NCBI RefSeq assembly: GCF_002090155.1
Contig: NZ_BBRM01000007.1
Span: forward strand, 116,706-180,705
Source: Demequina sp. NBRC 110056
GTDB taxonomy: Bacteria > Actinomycetota > Actinomycetes > Actinomycetales > Demequinaceae
Length of the DNA: 64,000 nucleotides
Reading direction: 5' to 3'
The notes below the pieces were generated by a model. That model ran no database searches. It was not told where the DNA came from and worked only from the letters and a program-made list of their open reading frames with translations. Shown one piece after another: positions 32,981-39,972 of the stretch (position 1 is its first letter; each line of letters begins with the position of its first letter). Position numbers and translations under genes: made by a program.

Positions 32981-34321
32981 ATGATCACATCGATGAGGAA
33001 GCGCACCATGTGGCGCGCGGGAGCTGTGCTCGCCGCCGGTGCCCTCGCCCTCGCTGCGTGCAGCAGCGATTCCGGAAGCGACGACCCCAGCGACGAGCCC
33101 ACCGACGGCGGCACCGACAGCGGTAGCGGCGAGCAGGTCGAGATTCGCTTCTCCTGGTGGGGCTCGGACGAGCGCCACACCCTCACCCAGGAGGTCATCG
33201 ACCTCTTCATGGAGGAGAACCCCGACATCTCGGTCGTGGCTGACTTCACCGACTGGGGTGGCTACTGGGACAAGCTCGCCACCACGGTGGCCGGTGGCGA
33301 CACCCCCGACGTCATGACGCAGGAGGAGCGCTACCTCACCGACTACGCGAACCGCGGCGTCGTGGCGGACATGTCCACCCTCGACATCGACACCAGCATG
33401 ATCGACCCGAGCGTGCTGCAGTCCGGCACCATCGGCGGCCAGCTCGCCGGCATCGCGACGGGCATCAACGCCTACGCGATCGTCGCGGACCCGCAGATGT
33501 TCGAGGACGCGGGCGTCGAGATGCCCGACGACACCACCTGGACCTGGGACGACTTCAAGGAGATCGCCGCGCAGATCTCCGACGCCCTCGGTGACGGCGT
33601 CTACGGCGTGCAGGACTACGGCGGCAACGAGGCCGGCTTCAACATCTACGCGCGCCAGCAGGGCGAGTCGCTCTACACCGAGGACGGCACCCTGGGCTAC
33701 TCGGACGAGACCCTCGCCCAGTGGTGGCAGGACCTCGTCGACCTGCGCGAGTCGGGCGCCATGCCTGACGGCGCTCGCAGCGTCGAGATCGCCGAGGGTG
33801 GTCCGGAGCAGTCGCTGCTCGGCACCAACACCGGCGCGATGGGCATGTGGTGGACCAACCAGCTGGGCGCCATCTCGAGCGCTGCCGGCCGTGACCTGGT
33901 CCTGCTCCGCCTGCCCGGAGAGTCCGAGCACGAGCGCACCGGCATGTACTTCAAGCCGGCCATGTTCTACTCGATCTCCGCGGAGACCGAGCACCCCGAG
34001 GCCGCGGCGAAGTTCGTCGACTTCCTCGTGAACAGCCCTGAGGCCGGAGCGCTCATCCTCTCCGACCGTGGTCTGAACATCAACACCGCCGTCCGCGAGG
34101 CCGTCTCCGGCCAGCTCGACCCGCTCGAGGTCCAGGCGGCGGAGTTCCTGGCCGAGCTCGAGTCCGAGATCGTCGACGGCCCGCCCGCACCGCCCACCGG
34201 CGCTGCGGACGTCCCGGAGATCACGGGCCGCATCAACCAGGAGGTGCTGTTCGACACGATGTCGCCGGCCGACGCGGCGGCGCAGTTCACGTCCGAGGCT
34301 GGGGCGGCCATCGGACAGTGA
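32981..34321 (+). CDS. sugar ABC transporter solute-binding lipoprotein
   Basis: This 446-residue extracellular binding protein has a lipoprotein signal: basic start, hydrophobic stretch and LALAAC lipobox with Cys27. An acidic Ser/Gly/Asp linker and a type 1 sugar-binding domain follow (FSWWGSDERHTL, FMEENPDISV, AEHPEAA-like segments). ATG 32981 follows AAGGAG (32967-32972). It delivers sugar to the two permeases encoded upstream. WWGSDERH near the mature N-terminus is typical of proteins binding oligosaccharides, but the ligand cannot be named. A strong hairpin seven bases after the stop ends the operon. Confidence 0.93.
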   Translation: MITSMRKRTMWRAGAVLAAGALALAACSSDSGSDDPSDEPTDGGTDSGSGEQVEIRFSWWGSDERHTLTQEVIDLFMEENPDISVVADFTDWGGYWDKLATTVAGGDTPDVMTQEERYLTDYANRGVVADMSTLDIDTSMIDPSVLQSGTIGGQLAGIATGINAYAIVADPQMFEDAGVEMPDDTTWTWDDFKEIAAQISDALGDGVYGVQDYGGNEAGFNIYARQQGESLYTEDGTLGYSDETLAQWWQDLVDLRESGAMPDGARSVEIAEGGPEQSLLGTNTGAMGMWWTNQLGAISSAAGRDLVLLRLPGESEHERTGMYFKPAMFYSISAETEHPEAAAKFVDFLVNSPEAGALILSDRGLNINTAVREAVSGQLDPLEVQAAEFLAELESEIVDGPPAPPTGAADVPEITGRINQEVLFDTMSPADAAAQFTSEAGAAIGQ

Positions 34322-34328
34322 TCCAGCC

Positions 34329-34360
34329 GGGTGCGCCGGGGCTCTCTCCCCGGCGCACCC
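34329..34360 (+). terminator. terminator after ABC operon
   Basis: GGGTGCGCCGGGG and CCCCGGCGCACCC form a perfect 13-bp stem around CTCTCT, seven bases after the stop codon. No clear T-run follows, as often in high-G+C genomes. Confidence 0.8.
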
Positions 34361-34468
34361 GCTGGAATGGCACGCGGCAGGACCCGGGGGTCACTCCCGA
34401 ACTTCGGGCCCTGCCGCGTTGCTGTGTCTCGGGGCGGTTGATGCTGTCTGCCCCCACCCCCTCCCACG

Positions 34469-34490
34469 ACGAAAGTGGGCCCACTTTCGT
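34469..34490. repeat. 22-base perfect palindrome
   Basis: ACGAAAGTGGG-CCCACTTTCGT lies between the convergent ABC operon and DJ-1-like gene. Its half, GGGCCCACTTTCGT, recurs at 43680-43693 and, inverted, at 43714-43725. It may be a terminator or a dispersed extragenic palindrome. Confidence 0.55.
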
Positions 34491-34532
34491 GGACAAGAAG
34501 GGGCGGAGCGGGAAGGATCGACCGCCAGCGCT

Positions 34533-35066
34533 CTACCGCGCGGCCTCGACCACCGCCGGGACGAAGGCGTCCAGGTCGTCCGGGTTGCGCGAGGTCAGCA
34601 GCGTGAAGCCGTTCGCCTCGCAGCGCTGGAGCTCCCCGTCGACCCAGGTCGCACCCGCGTTGCGCAGGTCCGTCGCGAGCGACGGGTACGAGGTGGTGGT
34701 CTTGCCGCCGGCGACGTCCGCCTCCGCGAGCAGCCACGGGCCGTGGCAGATGGCCGCGACCGTCCTGCCGTCCGCGGCGAACCGCCGCACGAGCGACACC
34801 GCCGCCTCGTGCGTGCGGAGGGTGTCCGCATTGATGGTGCCGCCCGGGATCACCAGGACCGCGTGGTCGGCGGCCTCGATGTCCTCGAGCGCGACGTCGG
34901 GGGTGAAGGTCTCGCCCGGGTCCTTGTCGCCCACGAGGGTCTGGATGGTCTCCCCGCCGGGCGCCGCGAGGGTCACGGGCACGCCCGCCTCGCGCAGGCC
35001 CTCGAGCGGCCGCTTCAGCTCGTCCTGCTCGACGCCGTAGGTCGTCGTGATGATCAGTGCGCTCAT
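34533..35066 (-). CDS. DJ-1/PfpI family protein
   Basis: This 177-residue protein has the DJ-1/PfpI fold. The nucleophile elbow is AICHGPW with Cys107-His108, VLVIPGG is in the core and LTSRNPDDLDAF is at the C-terminus, as in PfpI/YhbO-type proteins. These act as stress-linked glyoxalase/deglycase or peptidase-like enzymes; the exact activity is debated in the family. ATG 35066 follows AGGAGA. It stands alone, 63 bases downstream of the palindrome described at 34469, and appears monocistronic. Confidence 0.85.
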   Translation of the reverse strand: MSALIITTTYGVEQDELKRPLEGLREAGVPVTLAAPGGETIQTLVGDKDPGETFTPDVALEDIEAADHAVLVIPGGTINADTLRTHEAAVSLVRRFAADGRTVAAICHGPWLLAEADVAGGKTTTSYPSLATDLRNAGATWVDGELQRCEANGFTLLTSRNPDDLDAFVPAVVEAAR

Positions 35067-35204
35067 GGCGCTCTCCTCTCGTCGACGGTGCAGGGCCGGG
35101 TCTCGGCCCCGGTCCACGTCAACGAACCCCGCCGGTGGCGACATTCCAGGCCACCCGGCGACCGCACCGGGCCACGGGGTCTGGGGGCACGGGGCAGAGG
35201 AGCG

Positions 35205-35441
35205 TCAATGCCCGCCGGAGGCGAGGAAGTAGATCGCGCCGATGACGGCCGCGATGACGATCGCGAAGCACGCCCAGGCGCCCACGAGGCGCACCGTCGA
35301 GACCTCGCCGGCGTCGTCACGCGCGCCCGGCGCGGCGAGGATGCGCACCCCGAGGGCGAACAGCGCCGGCAGGCCCGCGCCCACGAGCGTGCCGACGATG
35401 AGCACGTTGGCGAGGGCGCCCCATTCGATGAACTCGTTCAT
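35205..35441 (-). CDS. small two-helix membrane protein next to PiT
   Basis: This 78-residue protein has two hydrophobic segments (about 12-37 and 51-73) and a short charged loop (RDDAGEVSTVR) between them. ATG 35441 follows GGAAGG and begins five bases after the PiT stop codon, so it is translationally linked to phosphate transport. I do not recognise a named family. A regulatory or stabilising subunit of the transporter is a reasonable guess. Confidence 0.72.
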   Translation of the reverse strand: MNEFIEWGALANVLIVGTLVGAGLPALFALGVRILAAPGARDDAGEVSTVRLVGAWACFAIVIAAVIGAIYFLASGGH

Positions 35442-35446
35442 GGCGG

Positions 35447-36796
35447 CTACCTTCCCTCGCCCTTGCGCGGCGCTGGCTGATCCTCGGTCTCGAGGGACTC
35501 GTGGCTCGCTCTCTCGGCCTCGAGCTGGGCCTCACGCTCGAGGCGTGCCAGCTCCTCGGCCTCGCGCTTGGCGGCGCGGCGCTTGGAGCGCTTGAGCTCC
35601 TTGCGCTTGACCCGCATCTTCTCGGGGCGGTGCACCGACACGGACTCGGCGATGTACGCCTCGGAGTCCTGGACGGGGTCCCACTCGTCGTTGACGTTGC
35701 TGTGGTTGACGGGCTTGCGGCGCGACGCGATGTAGATCGCTGCGGAGACCGCAAGCAGGATGCCGAACACGACGTACGAGCCGAGCGTGCCGCCGCCGAA
35801 GGCGCTGTCGATCCAGTAGCAGATGGCGCCCACGAGGGCCGCTGACGGCACCGTGATGAGCCACGCGGCGAACATGCGGCCCGCGACCCCCCAGCGCACC
35901 GACGCGCCCTTCATGCCCACGCCCGAGCCGAGGATCGAGCCGGTCGCCACGTGGGTGGTGGACAGCGAGTAGCCGAAGTGGCTCGACAGCAGGATGACCG
36001 CGGCGGACGAGGTCTCGGCGGCCATGCCCTGGCGGCTGGACAGCTCGACCAGGCCCTTGCCGAGCGTGCGGATCACGCGCCAGCCACCCATGTAGGTGCC
36101 GAGCGCCATCGCGAGCGCACAGCTGACGATCACCCAGAACGGGACGCTCGAGTCGGCCGGCACCGCGCCCGCGGCGATGAGCGCCAGCAGGATGATGCCC
36201 ATCGACTTCTGGGCGTCGTTGGTGCCGTGCGCCAGCGAGACGAGCGAGGCGGAGCCGATCTGGCCCCAGCGGAACATCCGGTCGTTGTCCTTCTCCGGCA
36301 CGTCCTTGGTCAGGCGGGTCACGAGCGACGTGCCGACCGAGGCGACGATGATCGCGACGACGGGCGCCACGAGCGCGGGGATCAGCACCTTCGCCGTGAG
36401 GCCGCTCCACAGCACGCCGGAGGTGCCGGCGGCGGCGAGCACGGCGCCCACGACGCCACCGACGAGGGCGTGCGACGAGCTGGAGGGGATGCCGAACAGC
36501 CACGTGATGAGGTTCCACACGATGCCGCCGGCGAGTCCCGCGAGCACCACCTCGAGGGTGACGATCTCGGCGTCGACGATGCCGGTGGCGATGGTGGCGG
36601 CGACCGTCAGCGACAGGAACGCGCCCACCATGTTGAGCACGGCCGACAAGATGACGGCCTGCTTGGGCTTGAGCGCCCGCGTCGCGATGGACGTGGCCAT
36701 GGCGTTTCCGGTGTCGTGGAAGCCGTTGGTGAAGTCGAAGGCGAGGGCTGTTGCGATGACGATGCCGAGGAGGACTGGTTCGGTCACGCCGACCAT
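35447..36796 (-). CDS. pit: PiT family inorganic phosphate transporter
   Basis: This 449-residue protein has about ten membrane helices and both PiT signatures: GFHDTGNAMATSIAT in the first half and AHGTNDAQKSMG in the second. SSSSHALVGG and STTHVATGSILG loops are also present. It is a low-affinity proton- or cation-coupled phosphate symporter. The last 60 or so residues form a cytoplasmic, highly charged tail rich in Lys/Arg/Glu, probably helical. The start ATG 36796 lacks a clear ribosome site; a GTG a few codons downstream is possible. The small membrane protein gene follows directly. Confidence 0.93.
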   Translation of the reverse strand: MVGVTEPVLLGIVIATALAFDFTNGFHDTGNAMATSIATRALKPKQAVILSAVLNMVGAFLSLTVAATIATGIVDAEIVTLEVVLAGLAGGIVWNLITWLFGIPSSSSHALVGGVVGAVLAAAGTSGVLWSGLTAKVLIPALVAPVVAIIVASVGTSLVTRLTKDVPEKDNDRMFRWGQIGSASLVSLAHGTNDAQKSMGIILLALIAAGAVPADSSVPFWVIVSCALAMALGTYMGGWRVIRTLGKGLVELSSRQGMAAETSSAAVILLSSHFGYSLSTTHVATGSILGSGVGMKGASVRWGVAGRMFAAWLITVPSAALVGAICYWIDSAFGGGTLGSYVVFGILLAVSAAIYIASRRKPVNHSNVNDEWDPVQDSEAYIAESVSVHRPEKMRVKRKELKRSKRRAAKREAEELARLEREAQLEAERASHESLETEDQPAPRKGEGR

Positions 36797-36845
36797 TGTG
36801 ACGGAAAGATGAACACAATGTGACGGGACCAACGGCCGGGGCCGC

Positions 36846-37226
36846 TCAGGACACGTCGCCGTCCACGTACAGCCACCGTCCGCGCTCGCGGACGAACCGG
36901 CTGCGTTCCCTCATGCTTCCTGGTATTCCCGCGTTCGTGTGCCACATCGCGAGGAACCTCACCGTGGCCCGATCGGGATCCTGGGGGTCCACTGTGAATT
37001 CCTCCACGTGAAGCCCGAACCACGTCTGGCCGCCCAGGCTCAGCGAGTCCGGCCGCGTCGAGGGGTGCCAGGTGCGCAGCAGGTACGGCTCGTCCTCGCG
37101 GACGTACGCGGTGTAGCGCGACCGCATGAGGGCCGATGCGTCGGGCGCCTCGCGCTCACCCGTCAGGTACGGGCGGCAACAGGTGCGGTAGGTCTCCTCG
37201 GACCCGCACGGGCACGCGAGCGCCAT
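36846..37226 (-). CDS. YchJ-like (UPF0225) SEC-C protein
   Basis: This protein of about 126 residues starts with a SEC-C-type zinc-binding motif (CPCGS...CC) and continues with the RSRYTAYVREDEPYLLRTWHPSTRP segment found in YchJ/UPF0225 proteins. The second half is an NTF2-like domain ending RSRFVRERGRWLYVDG. Its biochemical role is not established. ATG 37226 is preferred over the GTG one codon earlier. It is 49 bases from the PiT start on the same strand and may be transcribed separately. Confidence 0.85.
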   Translation of the reverse strand: MALACPCGSEETYRTCCRPYLTGEREAPDASALMRSRYTAYVREDEPYLLRTWHPSTRPDSLSLGGQTWFGLHVEEFTVDPQDPDRATVRFLAMWHTNAGIPGSMRERSRFVRERGRWLYVDGDVS

Positions 37227-37299
37227 CACCGACCGCCCGAGTGGGTCCTCTGGGCGACCTGGTGTCGTGCGTGCGGCGTTCGCCAGTCAGGCTGGCCGG

Positions 37300-38376
37300 T
37301 CACGCCGCGCTCGAACGGGCGAGCGCTCCGAAGCTCGCGACGTCCTCGGCCTGCGTGTCCCACGACGCCATGAGGCGCACCTCGACGGTGTCGGGGGTCG
37401 AGCCCGCCTGCCAGTCGTAGAAGCGAGTCGACTCGCGCAGGGTGGCGGCGAGGGTGCGCGGAATCTCCACGAACACGGCGTTGGCCTCGGTCGCCTGGGT
37501 GAACCGCAGCGCGCCGTCGCTCTCGAGGGGGGCGAGCTCCTCGCGGAGCGCTGCCGCCATCGCGTTCGCGTGGCTGGCGTTGCGCAGCCACAGCGGGGCG
37601 CCGGCCTCGTCGGTCGAGGTGAGCAGCGCGGTCAGCTGCGCGGACGCGTAGCGCATCTTCGAGCCCAGCTGCATGGTGGCCTTGCGCAGGTGCGGCAGGG
37701 AGGCGGCGAGCTCGTCGCGCAGCTCGGGGTTGAGAACGATCACGGCCTCGGCACCCATCGCGCCGTTCTTGGTGCCGCCGAACGACAGCACGTCGGCGCC
37801 GGCGCAGGCCTCGGCGAGCGAGACGCCCAGGGCCGCGGCCGCGTTCGCGATGCGCGCGCCGTCGAGGTGCACGCGCATGCCCGCGGCGTGCGCCGCGTCG
37901 GTCAGCGCGCGCATCGCCTCGAGCGAGTACACGGTCCCCAGCTCGGTGGCCTGTGTCACGGACAGCACGAGCGGCTGCGCGCGGTGCTCGTCGCCCAGGT
38001 CGGGCGTCCAGCGCTCGAGGGAGTCGGGCGACATCCGGCCGTCGGGCGCGGACAGCGGCAGCACCTTGAGTCCGCCCACCCGCTCGGGCGCCCCGTTCTC
38101 GTCCACGTTGATGTGGGCGTGCTCCGAGGCGACGACGCCGCCCCAGCGCGGCGACAGCGCCATCAGGGACACCACGTTCGCCCCGGTGCCGTTGAAGACG
38201 GGGAAGCCGAGCGCATCGGCCCCGAAGACGTCGGCGACGGCCGCGTCGAAGGCCGCCGTGGACGCATCGGCGCCGTAGGCCGTCTCGTGGCCGCCGTCGG
38301 CCGCGACGATGGCGGCGAGCACCTCGGGGTGCACGGAGGCGTAGTTGTCGGACGCGAAGTGACGGGTCTGGCTCAC
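37300..38376 (-). CDS. ltaE: low-specificity threonine aldolase
   Basis: This 358-residue PLP enzyme is of fold type I. SDNYASVHPEV is at the N-terminus, FNGTGANVVSL binds the phosphate, HLDGARIANAAAALG holds the aspartate that contacts PLP, and the Schiff-base Lys203 is in SFGGTKNG. It cleaves threonine or allo-threonine to glycine and acetaldehyde. GTG 38376 is the start, with only a weak ribosome site. The glycine made could enter the glycine cleavage system encoded about 6-14 kb downstream, although the genes are not in one operon. Confidence 0.92.
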   Translation of the reverse strand: MSQTRHFASDNYASVHPEVLAAIVAADGGHETAYGADASTAAFDAAVADVFGADALGFPVFNGTGANVVSLMALSPRWGGVVASEHAHINVDENGAPERVGGLKVLPLSAPDGRMSPDSLERWTPDLGDEHRAQPLVLSVTQATELGTVYSLEAMRALTDAAHAAGMRVHLDGARIANAAAALGVSLAEACAGADVLSFGGTKNGAMGAEAVIVLNPELRDELAASLPHLRKATMQLGSKMRYASAQLTALLTSTDEAGAPLWLRNASHANAMAAALREELAPLESDGALRFTQATEANAVFVEIPRTLAATLRESTRFYDWQAGSTPDTVEVRLMASWDTQAEDVASFGALARSSAA

Positions 38377-38395
38377 CTCACGAGTCTGCCACGCG

Positions 38396-39046
38396 TCAGG
38401 CGGATACCTCGCGCACCCACAGCGCGCCCTCGGTGCGGAAGCCCACGCGGCGCATGTAGTCGCGGTCGAGCTCCTCCCGCACCGGGACCTCGAGGCGGCT
38501 GAAGCCCGCGCGGGACAGCTCGCGCGACTCGCGGTAGACGAACTCGCCCGGCGTGAAGTCGCGGAAGCGCTCCTTCACCCAGTCCAGCTCGACCAGGCCG
38601 CGGCCGTCGCCGAGGTCCTTCACGGCGACCACGCCCACGGCCTCGTCGCCGCGGACCACGAGGAACGTGTGACGGGTGCCGCCGGCGCCGGTGCCCGCAT
38701 CGGCGTCGATGGCGAAGCTCGGCGCGTGGGTGGCGATGTCAGCGGAGTGCTCCTCGAGGACGTGGCGCAGGAAGGCGTTGTCGGCGTCCACCGCGAGCAC
38801 CTTGTAGACCTGCTCGTCATGCGCCTCGTGGTAGAGCCGCCACAGCCAGTAGATGTCGATGATGGTGATCGCGAGGTTCATGAACGCGAACGGCCACACG
38901 CCGATGATGCCGTTGTACACGGTCGCCGTCGCCGCTCCCGCGAGGTTCATCCAGCGGAACCGCAGCACCCGCGCCTGCATGAGCGACCACACGATGAGGA
39001 TCGAGCCGATCCACCCGATCGCCTCGAGCACCACCTGAGTCTCCAT
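38396..39046 (-). CDS. three-helix membrane protein with GNAT-like C-terminus
   Basis: This 216-residue protein has an N-terminal part (about 1-75) with three hydrophobic helices (WIGSILIVWSLMQA, LAGAATATVYNGIIG, FAFMNLAITIIDIYWLWRLY). This is reminiscent of the triple-helix bundles of SemiSWEET/PnuC/YgjV-type proteins. The rest (about 85-216) is soluble, and its strand pattern (TFLVVRGDEAVGVVAVKDLG, then RRVGFRTEGALWVRE) resembles a GNAT acyltransferase. ATG 39046 is the first start that gives a clean membrane helix. It is encoded 19 bases upstream of the threonine aldolase start, on the same strand. Function is unknown. Confidence 0.68.
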   Translation of the reverse strand: METQVVLEAIGWIGSILIVWSLMQARVLRFRWMNLAGAATATVYNGIIGVWPFAFMNLAITIIDIYWLWRLYHEAHDEQVYKVLAVDADNAFLRHVLEEHSADIATHAPSFAIDADAGTGAGGTRHTFLVVRGDEAVGVVAVKDLGDGRGLVELDWVKERFRDFTPGEFVYRESRELSRAGFSRLEVPVREELDRDYMRRVGFRTEGALWVREVSA

Positions 39047-39073
39047 GGGCCTCAGGGTATGCCCCTCAGCAGG

Positions 39074-39091
39074 GCCGATGCGCGGGCTGGG
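39074..39091 (+). repeat. intergenic 18-mer, copy 3
   Basis: Exact GCCGATGCGCGGGCTGGG in the gap between two divergent genes. Confidence 0.6.
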
Positions 39092-39241
39092 GTCCCGGGC
39101 GCCGCACGTGGGCGCGTGCGCGGCCGTCCGATGCGTGCGTCGGGCGGCAGTGGCGATCACGGAGCAGCGAACGGGCGGGGTCAGTGCGCCACTGTGTGCC
39201 GCAGCGGGAACTGAGCGTCACCCGGATGCCCGTTCGTGACC

Positions 39242-39254
39242 CTCATGTCCCGCT
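39242..39254 (+). repeat. inverted 13-mer, left arm
   Basis: CTCATGTCCCGCT; its exact inverted copy is at 39853-39865. The two arms enclose the S4-domain gene. A looser copy, TTCATGTCCTGCC, is at 39891-39903. Confidence 0.45.
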
Positions 39255-39296
39255 GGGAGCGCAGTGCCCGGGTGTGCCGCCTCGTAGGCTGGCGGG

Positions 39297-39692
39297 ATGG
39301 ACCGATCGAGCGCGCGAGCCGACGTCTGGGTCTGGGCGGTGCGCCTGTCGAAGACCCGGTCGCAGGCGACGGCGGCGTGCAAGGCGGGGCACGTGCGCGT
39401 GAACGGGGACCGCGCCAAGCCGTCGACCCCGGTGCGGGTGGGCGACCGGGTCGAGGTGACGCTCGTGCACCCCAACGGCCCGGCGCAGGTGCGCATCGCC
39501 GAGGTCCGTCAGCTGCTGCTCAAGCGCGTGGGCGCCGCGGTGGCCGCCGAGGCGTACGTGGATCACTCGCCGCCGCCACCGCCCAAGGCCGAGCGCCCCG
39601 CGGCCATCGGCGTGCGCGACCGTGGCACGGGCCGGCCGACGAAGCGGGAGCGGCGCCAGCTCGACCGCCTGCGGGGTCGCGCCTCGCGCTGA
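39297..39692 (+). CDS. S4-domain RNA-binding protein (Hsp15-like)
   Basis: This 131-residue protein has an N-terminal S4 fold (RADVWVWAVRLSKTRSQATAACKAGHVRVNGDRAKPS, then GDRVEV), as in ribosome-associated Hsp15/HslR and RluB-like proteins. A C-terminal basic tail (GRPTKRERRQLDRLRGR) suits RNA binding. Hsp15 recycles stalled 50S subunits; that role is inferred. TAGGCT followed by six bases and then ATG 39297 suggests a leaderless transcript. The gene sits alone, enclosed by inverted 13-mers and flanked by 18-mer repeats. Confidence 0.85.
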   Translation: MDRSSARADVWVWAVRLSKTRSQATAACKAGHVRVNGDRAKPSTPVRVGDRVEVTLVHPNGPAQVRIAEVRQLLLKRVGAAVAAEAYVDHSPPPPPKAERPAAIGVRDRGTGRPTKRERRQLDRLRGRASR

Positions 39693-39713
39693 GCCGAGCC
39701 CTGTTCTGCTCAA

Positions 39714-39731
39714 CCCAGCCCGCGCATCGGC
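39714..39731 (-). repeat. intergenic 18-mer, copy 4 (inverted)
   Basis: Exact reverse complement of GCCGATGCGCGGGCTGGG, 22 bases after the S4 gene. Confidence 0.6.
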
Positions 39732-39752
39732 CCTGCGCGCTGGGAGGCACTG

Positions 39753-39781
39753 AGTGCCGAATCCGGGCGAAAATCGGCACT
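39753..39781. repeat. hairpin between S4 gene and glgP
   Basis: AGTGCCGA and TCGGCACT form an 8-bp stem with a 13-base loop. It is flanked by two copies of the 18-mer and may terminate the convergent S4 gene and glgP. Confidence 0.4.
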
Positions 39782-39811
39782 GAGCGCCTTCCAGGGCGGC
39801 GCGGACGGGAA

Positions 39812-39829
39812 GCCAGCCCGCGCATCGGC
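39812..39829 (-). repeat. intergenic 18-mer, copy 5 (inverted)
   Basis: Reverse complement is GCCGATGCGCGGGCTGGC, 17 of 18 to consensus; 98 bases from copy 4, in the same orientation. Confidence 0.55.
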
Positions 39830-39852
39830 CCTGTGAGGCATCGCCGGCTCCT

Positions 39853-39865
39853 AGCGGGACATGAG
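39853..39865 (-). repeat. inverted 13-mer, right arm
   Basis: AGCGGGACATGAG, the exact reverse complement of the arm at 39242-39254. GGACATGA (39857-39864) also pairs with TCATGTCC at 39892-39899. Confidence 0.45.
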
Positions 39866-39972
39866 TGCCAGAAACGAGCCGCCAATGACCTTCATGTCCT
39901 GCCAGCGCGCCAGGACGTGCTCAGCTCACGTTCACGCGAGAAACCTGACGCGAGTACCTCGCGTGAGGCTCG

